In this document: positions 1 to 4,302 of the stretch, one piece after another | Position numbering within the stretch: the stretch's first letter is position 1 | Layout: each line of letters opens with the position of its first letter | Assembly: GCA_013204355.1 (NCBI GenBank) | Contig: JABMOA010000068.1 | Span: 1 to 5,912, forward strand | Direction of reading: 5' to 3' | Origin: Candidatus Woesearchaeota archaeon | GTDB lineage: Archaea; Nanobdellota; Nanobdellia; Woesearchaeales; GW2011-AR9 | DNA length: 5,912 nt | The notes under the pieces: generated by a model | What the model was told of the DNA's origin: nothing | Seen by the model: the letters and a program-made list of their open reading frames with translations, nothing else | Database searches by the model: none | Position numbers and translations under genes: made by a program

Positions 1-788
1 AATGTGCCTACTTGAAACCCAAATGTTAAATTTTTGGCATCTGTTGTAAAAATATTAGTATCAACTTCAGTGGATTGCCTCGTTCCAGAAACAGTACCAG
101 AACAATTAAATTGTAGAGTCGTAGGATTGTTGCTTACTTCTATACTAAAATTATCATTGGTACTACTTACAAAAGCAGTTCTATTTTGTGTAGAAAACCC
201 CTTATTTGTTGAAATTGCCATGTCAGTTGCATTCCAAATATATTGACAAGATGAACCTACAAAACCATCCTCACTATTATTGATAATTCCTACTGTGATA
301 AAAGTATAGTTCGTCCCAGTCAATGGGAAATTCTGAGATTGATTAGCATCAAATGTAACGTTAAAATCGGTACTTAAATTAAGATATTCATCTTGAATTC
401 TAAAATCTTGTTCATCAGCACCAGCTCCATTCGGAGTTAAGTTGATGTACAAAGCTTCATTCCATGAAATATCAGAAGCACCATTATCATTAGTATAATT
501 CCACCGTGTTTCATTGATTGAAGTTCCAGAAAAAGGTTCTATAAAGTCGCCTAATTGTGAACTGAATTCTGCCTGGATACTAAAATCCTGCACCCCAATC
601 ACTGCGCCTGTTAAAAGATTTCCAGGTCCAATCAATGTTGCAAATGATTCTTGAATCAGATCTATCTTTTGATATTCAAATATATTATTTGGTGAAGCTA
701 ATACAAAGAGTAAGACAGCAGCAAAAACTACCCATAATAGAATGATTCGTTCTTTATGTACACACCTTGCCTCTTTTTTAGATTTCAT
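1..788 (-). CDS. Secreted or membrane-anchored surface glycoprotein, C-terminus cut by the window edge
   Basis: This reading frame stays open for 262 codons from ATG at 788 to the left edge, so only the N-terminal part is seen. Residues 1-14 are basic, residues 15-32 form one hydrophobic segment (signal anchor or signal peptide), and the rest is polar and predicted outside the cell. Thirteen N-glycosylation sequons (N-X-S/T) fall between residues 92 and 255, for example N92, N97, N116, N143, N186 and N253. Cys181 and Cys229 could form a disulfide. Residues 84-145 (PFSGTSINETRWN, later YLNLSTDFNVTFD) resemble the start of a concanavalin A/LamG-like jelly-roll domain; this is a resemblance by eye, so a carbohydrate- or surface-binding role is inference. 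The start is supported by a perfect archaeal Shine-Dalgarno and by ATGA overlap with the upstream regulator. It could instead be an adhesin, a pilin-like protein or a cell-envelope subunit. Confidence 0.75.
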   Translation of the reverse strand, partial: MKSKKEARCVHKERIILLWVVFAAVLLFVLASPNNIFEYQKIDLIQESFATLIGPGNLLTGAVIGVQDFSIQAEFSSQLGDFIEPFSGTSINETRWNYTNDNGASDISWNEALYINLTPNGAGADEQDFRIQDEYLNLSTDFNVTFDANQSQNFPLTGTNYTFITVGIINNSEDGFVGSSCQYIWNATDMAISTNKGFSTQNRTAFVSSTNDNFSIEVSNNPTTLQFNCSGTVSGTRQSTEVDTNIFTTDAKNLTFGFQVGT

Positions 789-1057
789 AATTTATCTATC
801 ACCTTATCATATAATTCCAATAAGTTTTTTAATTCTTTGATTTTCAATGAATAGTATTTGAATGGACTTTTTTTCCTAACTGTCAAAAATCCAAGATCAT
901 GAAGAAATTTTAAATGCCTAGAAGCAAGTGAAACGGACATTTTGGTTGTAGATGCGATATCTTTGACTGTCATTTCTTTATCAGCAAGTAAACGAAGAAT
1001 ATGTCTTCTAGAATAAGCACTTATAGCTCGTGATAATTTTTCTTCATTGAGATCCAT
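785..1057 (-). CDS. Small winged-helix (ArsR-like) transcriptional regulator
   Basis: This is a 90-residue DNA-binding protein with an ArsR/MarR-like winged helix-turn-helix. Helix 1 is near residues 5-26 (RRHILRLLADKE), helix 2 near 29-38 (TVKDIASTTK), the recognition helix near 41-55 (VSLASRHLKFLHDLG), and the wing near 56-70 (FLTVRKKSPFKYYSLK). A final helix (73-89) probably dimerises. The ArsR metal-binding ELCVCDL motif is absent and there is no cysteine, so metal sensing is unlikely; the signal is unknown. I chose ATG at 1057 because the family fold begins there. The frame is open further to GTG at 1165, adding 36 residues that do not look like part of this fold and would be encoded by the leader stem-loop. 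No Shine-Dalgarno precedes ATG 1057. The stop TGA overlaps the ATG of the surface protein, so the two are probably one transcript, and the regulator likely controls that unit. Confidence 0.85.
   Translation of the reverse strand: MDLNEEKLSRAISAYSRRHILRLLADKEMTVKDIASTTKMSVSLASRHLKFLHDLGFLTVRKKSPFKYYSLKIKELKNLLELYDKVIDKL
798..803 (-). promoter_or_regulatory. Shine-Dalgarno of the surface protein gene
   Basis: The minus strand reads GGTGAT (within AAGGTGAT), a perfect match to the archaeal anti-Shine-Dalgarno end of 16S rRNA. It sits 9 nt before the ATG at 788 and inside the last codons of the regulator gene. It decides the surface protein start and suggests independent or coupled re-initiation on a shared mRNA. 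No other gene start in the window has such a site. Confidence 0.75.
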
Positions 1058-1073
1058 TTTAATTATAAAGGCA

Positions 1074-1133
1074 GTTAAAAGCTGCAAACAGGGGGTGGTG
1101 TAGAAATTACACGAGATGTCTGCAGCTTTTAAC
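1074..1133 (-). promoter_or_regulatory. Structured leader element with a perfect 13-bp inverted repeat
   Basis: The arms at 1074-1086 (GTTAAAAGCTGCA) and 1121-1133 (TGCAGCTTTTAAC) are perfectly complementary across a 34-nt loop. The loop contains a second hairpin, GTGTA/TACAC at 1098-1102 and 1108-1112. GC content over 1081-1145 is about 50 percent by my count, well above the neighbouring sequence. If transcription starts near 1161, the element lies in the 5' untranslated leader of the regulator mRNA, ending about 16 nt before ATG 1057. It could be an RNA regulator of the downstream genes, a small RNA, or a DNA operator for a dimeric protein. It is not a recognisable tRNA or named riboswitch. 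Confidence 0.5.
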
Positions 1134-1171
1134 GTGCGCAACACGGAGATGTTTTCTACCTTCACAAAAGG

Positions 1172-1195
1172 AATATTTTAACGTTTATAAAACTT
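1172..1195 (-). promoter_or_regulatory. TATA promoter of the regulator/surface-protein unit
   Basis: The palindromic TATA box TTTATAAA at 1184-1191 is preceded on the minus strand by purine-rich GGGAAG, acceptable as a BRE. The usual archaeal spacing of about 26 nt from the box centre puts the start of transcription near 1161, giving a leader of roughly 100 nt before ATG 1057. The block is nearly identical to the promoter in front of the antiporter gene at 4165-4188. Confidence 0.6.
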
Positions 1196-1219
1196 CCCAT
1201 TTACGAAACACACCAACAA

Positions 1220-1249
1220 TGAACTTACGAAGTTTCATAACTACGAAAC
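1220..1249. promoter_or_regulatory. Overlapping palindromes upstream of the regulator promoter, possible operator
   Basis: AACTT-ACG-AAGTT (1222-1234) is a perfect 5+3+5 palindrome, and GTTTC-N8-GAAAC (1232-1249) overlaps it. The hexamer TACGAA occurs three times, at 1202, 1226 and 1242. The sites lie about 30-60 nt upstream of the TATA box at 1184-1191, a position suited to a regulator of the winged-helix unit, including autoregulation. Short palindromes are common in AT-rich DNA, so this is tentative. Confidence 0.3.
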
Positions 1250-1259
1250 CATCATGGAC

Positions 1260-1267
1260 AAAAAAAA
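1260..1267 (-). terminator. Oligo-T terminator of the NOG1 gene
   Basis: Eight consecutive T residues on the minus strand follow directly after the TAA stop of the GTPase gene. A T-run without a required hairpin is the typical intrinsic terminator in archaea. It also separates this gene from the promoter region of the downstream regulator. Confidence 0.55.
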
Positions 1268-2287
1268 TTAAAATGAAGGATCAAGATTTTCCCCAGCAGC
1301 TTCCTTAGGTTCTTCAAATTCCTCTTTAGAATTCCCTTTAGGTTCTTCTTTAACTTCTTTCTCAAGTTCTTCTTTTATTTCTTCTAAGGTGTAATGTTTA
1401 ATCTTAAATTCTTTCAAAATAGCTTCGTCAGTAATATCTTGTTTGTTTACAAAAGGAAATACTTTCTTTTTCTTACCTAAATTTTGAAGTAATTGTTCTT
1501 GTTTTTTAATAGAATATCCAGATGCACCACTCAAATCAAAAATATAAATCACAACATCTGCAACTTTTTTCAACACAAGTTCTGCTTGAAGTTCAACATC
1601 ATTAAACTTTTCCTTACGAGCAAGAGTTCCTGGTACATCTAATACTTGAATTTTGACATCATTAATTTTCATATATCCAGCATTAATACTTTTAGTTGTG
1701 AAAGAATAGGCTGCTACCTTTGCTTTTGTGCCAGTTAATTTATTCAGAATAGTTGTTTTTCCAACATTAGGAAACCCATAGAGACAAAGTGAAAACATAG
1801 GTTTGATATCTGGATACGTTCTCATAATTCTTCGCGAATCTTCTAAATACTTTAATTGTGGATTGATTTGTTTTAGGATAGACGCAATTCTTCCATAATA
1901 TTGCTTTGTAACTTCTTTAACTTTTGACCCTTCTTTTTCTTCATTAACTTTCTGAATATGTACACGATGCACAACACCTAATTGTTTAATTGCCCAATCT
2001 AACGCACCAAATGATTTTTTCAATTCTCGGAAATCAATTGTAAGACGGATTAATTCTACATAGAAGTCAGGTAAATCTAAAGTATTGGGAAATTCTGCAA
2101 GAACTTTCTGTAATCTTGTAATAATAGTATCTTTTACAATATCAAGCTTCAAATTCTCCTTATAACGAATCTTTTGTAACCAGTTCCCCACAAACTTCTT
2201 TTGTTGCCCTTTCTCTCGTGCCTTTCTGAAAGCTAAATCTAATAAAGCCTTCTGTTGGTCCACTGGTGTTAATTTTTGAAAATTCAT
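1268..2287 (-). CDS. NOG1-family ribosome-assembly GTPase
   Basis: This 339-residue protein is a cytoplasmic GTPase of the OBG-HflX class (COG1084, archaeal NOG1), a family linked to large ribosomal subunit assembly. Residues 1-165 are the helical N-terminal domain typical of NOG1. The G domain follows: G1/Walker A GFPNVGKT at 171-178, G2 with FTTK at 196-199, G3 DVPG at 217-220 (usually DTPG), and G4 NKQD at 281-284. A clear G5 SA-like motif is not obvious; the region after 290 turns into a charged, Glu/Lys-rich tail (302-330) that is likely disordered. The length is normal for archaeal NOG1. The start at 2287 gives the full family N-terminus; no Shine-Dalgarno is seen, so the mRNA may have a very short leader or none. 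The gene appears to be transcribed alone, with an oligo-T terminator after it. Family assignment is firm; the precise assembly step is inferred from eukaryotic Nog1. Confidence 0.93.
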   Translation of the reverse strand: MNFQKLTPVDQQKALLDLAFRKAREKGQQKKFVGNWLQKIRYKENLKLDIVKDTIITRLQKVLAEFPNTLDLPDFYVELIRLTIDFRELKKSFGALDWAIKQLGVVHRVHIQKVNEEKEGSKVKEVTKQYYGRIASILKQINPQLKYLEDSRRIMRTYPDIKPMFSLCLYGFPNVGKTTILNKLTGTKAKVAAYSFTTKSINAGYMKINDVKIQVLDVPGTLARKEKFNDVELQAELVLKKVADVVIYIFDLSGASGYSIKKQEQLLQNLGKKKKVFPFVNKQDITDEAILKEFKIKHYTLEEIKEELEKEVKEEPKGNSKEEFEEPKEAAGENLDPSF

Positions 2288-2306
2288 GAGTGTAACGAGT
2301 GAACTT

Positions 2307-2325
2307 CAATAAACCATGTTTATTG
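2307..2325. promoter_or_regulatory. Perfect 8-bp palindrome over the NOG1 promoter
   Basis: CAATAAAC-CAT-GTTTATTG is a perfect 8+3+8 inverted repeat centred about 29 nt before the NOG1 start. On the minus strand it contains GGTTTATTGAA, whose TTTATT lies about 24 nt before the ATG and may serve as the TATA box of a nearly leaderless mRNA. The palindrome could therefore be a promoter-covering operator. GGTTTATTGAA recurs upstream of the permease gene at 4238-4248. Confidence 0.4.
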
Positions 2326-2328
2326 TTA

Positions 2329-2357
2329 ATTCATTTTGAGCGTAGTGAAAAATGAAT
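2329..2357. repeat. Intergenic inverted repeat with GAGCGTAGTGA loop
   Basis: The 9-nt arms ATTCATTTT (2329-2337) and AAAATGAAT (2349-2357) are perfectly complementary around an 11-nt loop, GAGCGTAGTGA. TTCATTTTGAG at 2330-2340 is repeated exactly at 2386-2396. The arrangement resembles small palindromic intergenic elements dispersed in some genomes; only one copy is visible here, so dispersal is not shown. Confidence 0.45.
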
Positions 2358-2360
2358 CTC

Positions 2361-2380
2361 AAAAAAGAGCCATCTTTTTT
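2361..2380 (-). terminator. Stem-loop terminator of the antiporter gene
   Basis: AAAAAAGA (2361-2368) and TCTTTTTT (2373-2380) form a perfect 8-bp stem with a 4-nt loop. Read on the minus strand the stem ends in six T residues, about 65 nt after the antiporter stop codon. The structure is symmetrical and could act on both strands, but no plus-strand gene ends here. Confidence 0.5.
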
Positions 2381-2444
2381 GTTGGTTCATTTTGAGTTTA
2401 TTTATGCATATAGGAGAAAATACGCTGTGTTTTTATTAAGCTTT

Positions 2445-4154
2445 CTAAGAATTAGACGGATGTGCATGCCCCATCTTCTTCCTATGATGAAGATGTCTGA
2501 TATGCTTTTCCCTATGTTCCTTAAGATCAACCGTTTTTTTATGAATCCTATCTATGAGGTTTGAAACATGTTCCCCACCCAAAAAATGTGGAAGCACAAC
2601 ATAATCTGCACCAGAATCATATAATTTGAAAGATTCATCAATATCATTTGCAGTCATGATAACTTTAGCATGTTTATTAACTTCCCTAAGCTTACGTAAT
2701 AAATGCAGATTATCTTTAACATGTGGGATTGTAGAAATAAACATGGATAGTTCTTTTAAGTTCATTTTATCTAAAATCTCATCATCCGTCACATCTCCAT
2801 AGATGGAATGATAACCTTGTGTTACAACTTCATTAATTACTTCAGGATTATAATCTATAACAAGAACTTTATCTTTCTTTTTATGTAAACTTTGAAGAAT
2901 ACTATACCCAACACGATCGTGCCCACACAATACGATTTTTGGTTTTATTTCAGATGGTAAATACTCTAAGCCCTGAGTTGTAAATCTATCAAAAATGGAA
3001 AGTGGTTTTTGAAGTAATTTGAAAAAGAATTGATTGTATTCAACATAATAAGAAGTTGTTGTAATTGTAAATAAGACCGTAATCACAATCAATGAGAAAA
3101 GGTCTTGCGTGATATGTTTTAAAAGTAAACCTTGCGCTGCAAGGATTAATGAAAATTCACCCACCTGTGCAAGAGAATTTGCAGTAAGAAATGAAGGTTT
3201 TTTTGTATATTTGAATAATGAGATAACCGTCATAATCACTAAGGGTTTTACGAACATGATTAAAATTAAAATAATTATTAAAGGGAACCACATCTTTTGG
3301 ATAACTCCGACAGAAAGACCCATCCCTAACGATACAAAAAATAATAATGCAAAAAAATCTTTAAGACTTTTAGCTTTTGCAATAATCTCTACATGATATT
3401 CAAGATTTCCTAAAGAAATTCCTGCAAGGAAAGCCCCTATTGCAACTGGAAATCCGATATAAGAAAAAGATAATGAAAAAGTGAAGCATACCGCTAATGA
3501 TAAAATTAAAAGAAGTTCTTGATTTTTTGCAGCAAACTTAAACATTTCAGGAAATAAGAATCTGCTTGCAAGATATGCAATACCAAAAAGAATTAAGAAT
3601 TTAATAAATGCAATTCCCAATAATGCAGTATTCACACCATTAATTGATGTCATAATTGAAAGTGCAAAAATAGCAATAATGTCTTGTGTAAGTAATGTAC
3701 CTATGGCAATCCTTCCATGTAAAGTTGCAAGTTCTTTTCTATCCGAAAGCAATTTCATCACAACCATTGTTGAAGAAAACACAAGCATTAACCCAATATA
3801 TGTTGCTTCCATACTTAAGAATCCTAAAAGTAATGCAACAAGATAACCTGTAACAAAAAGGATGGCTGTTTGAATAACGCTTCCTAATGTAGAAACAAGA
3901 AGAACGCTTTTCAAAGATTTAAGATCCATTTCTAACCCTACAATAAATAAAAGAAATGCAATTCCAACAAGTGACATTGATTCAATTAAAGTTGTATCTA
4001 CGATTATTCCAAAAATTGGTGTAATAAAAACCCCAACAAGAACATATGCAAGAAGTTGTGGTTGTTTTAATAATCGTAAGATAAATGCTGCTAACGCTGC
4101 AACTATTACAATGAGACCTAACTCTAGGAAAAGGCCACCATCTACACCTACCAT
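2445..4154 (-). CDS. KefB-type CPA2 monovalent cation/proton antiporter with RCK domain
   Basis: This 569-residue membrane protein exchanges K+ or Na+ for protons (CPA2 family, COG0475) and helps control cytoplasmic pH and ion balance. Residues 8-370 hold about 12-13 membrane segments. Family marks include GLEMD at 73-77 and TQD at 156-158, where the single Asp158 is the likely ion/proton site; a lone Asp instead of Asp-Asp fits the Kef-like group. Residues 405-525 are a TrkA-N/RCK Rossmann domain with GHDRVG at 411-416 (variant of GXGXXG), acidic D434 after strand 2, and YGDVTDDEIL at 452-461, so NAD(H) or another nucleotide probably gates transport. No RCK_C domain follows. The tail, residues 547-565, carries seven histidines and is odd for the family. 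The start at 4154 lies 26-27 nt from a TTTATAAA box, which predicts a leaderless mRNA. The transported ion cannot be told from sequence. Confidence 0.92.
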   Translation of the reverse strand: MVGVDGGLFLELGLIVIVAALAAFILRLLKQPQLLAYVLVGVFITPIFGIIVDTTLIESMSLVGIAFLLFIVGLEMDLKSLKSVLLVSTLGSVIQTAILFVTGYLVALLLGFLSMEATYIGLMLVFSSTMVVMKLLSDRKELATLHGRIAIGTLLTQDIIAIFALSIMTSINGVNTALLGIAFIKFLILFGIAYLASRFLFPEMFKFAAKNQELLLILSLAVCFTFSLSFSYIGFPVAIGAFLAGISLGNLEYHVEIIAKAKSLKDFFALLFFVSLGMGLSVGVIQKMWFPLIIILILIMFVKPLVIMTVISLFKYTKKPSFLTANSLAQVGEFSLILAAQGLLLKHITQDLFSLIVITVLFTITTTSYYVEYNQFFFKLLQKPLSIFDRFTTQGLEYLPSEIKPKIVLCGHDRVGYSILQSLHKKKDKVLVIDYNPEVINEVVTQGYHSIYGDVTDDEILDKMNLKELSMFISTIPHVKDNLHLLRKLREVNKHAKVIMTANDIDESFKLYDSGADYVVLPHFLGGEHVSNLIDRIHKKTVDLKEHREKHIRHLHHRKKMGHAHPSNS

Positions 4155-4164
4155 AGAGAATAGA

Positions 4165-4188
4165 AATATTTTAGGTTTTATAAAGCTT
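4165..4188 (-). promoter_or_regulatory. TATA promoter of the antiporter gene
   Basis: TTTATAAA at 4177-4184 is centred 26-27 nt from the antiporter ATG, the standard archaeal distance to the transcription start, so the message probably begins at or a few bases before the ATG. On the minus strand the pattern is AAG-N-TTTATAAA-N3-TAAAATATT, shared at 20 of 24 positions with the promoter at 1172-1195. Confidence 0.65.
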
Positions 4189-4202
4189 TGCCGAAGGCAA
4201 AG
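4186..4202. promoter_or_regulatory. Perfect 7-bp palindrome abutting the antiporter TATA box
   Basis: CTTTGCC-GAA-GGCAAAG is a perfect 7+3+7 inverted repeat. It begins one base from the TATA box, where the BRE would be, in the divergent region between antiporter and permease. A bound repressor would block TFB/TBP at the antiporter promoter. It could instead be a dispersed palindromic repeat; no second copy is present in the window. Confidence 0.45.
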
Positions 4203-4237
4203 TTGAAAATATAAATTTTGATAGCCATATTAGAATA

Positions 4238-4248
4238 GGTTTATTGAA
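4238..4248 (+). promoter_or_regulatory. Possible TATA element of the permease gene
   Basis: GGTTTATTGAA matches exactly the element in front of NOG1. Used as a TATA box, it would start transcription near 4268 and leave a leader of about 35 nt. Alternatives are TATAAATT at 4210-4217 (longer leader) and the weak TTAAAA near 4275-4280 (leaderless). No Shine-Dalgarno precedes ATG 4303, so the real promoter is unresolved. Confidence 0.25.
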
Positions 4249-4302
4249 ATATGATTTTTATGTTTAGGATATTGTTAAAAGAAAATACTTTCTAAAAAAA
4301 TT

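Noticed and set aside
34..246. Open frame of 70 codons on the plus strand
   Set aside because: It lies antisense to the sequon-rich surface protein, which has a Shine-Dalgarno, a signal anchor and a longer frame; the plus-strand translation has no recognisable features.
1058..1160. tRNA or box C/D RNA in the GC-rich leader
   Set aside because: I found no T-arm GTTC-A/G-A sequence, no cloverleaf geometry, and no C box (RUGAUGA) paired with a D box (CUGA).
1202..1247. CRISPR-like repeats from the three TACGAA copies
   Set aside because: The unit is only 6 nt and spacing is irregular (24 and 16 nt), with no cas gene in the window.
2352..2564. Plus-strand frame of 70 codons starting in the NOG1/antiporter gap
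   Set aside because: It starts inside the palindrome array and runs antisense through the antiporter's His-rich tail; composition looks like a mirror of that gene.
3109..3396. Plus-strand frame of 95 codons within the antiporter
   Set aside because: Entirely antisense to conserved membrane segments and the region after TM10 of the antiporter; no own start signals.
4186..4202. UUCG tetraloop hairpin on the minus strand
   Set aside because: The pairing register of the perfect stem leaves a 3-nt TTC loop; shifting to a C(UUCG)G loop breaks the rest of the stem.
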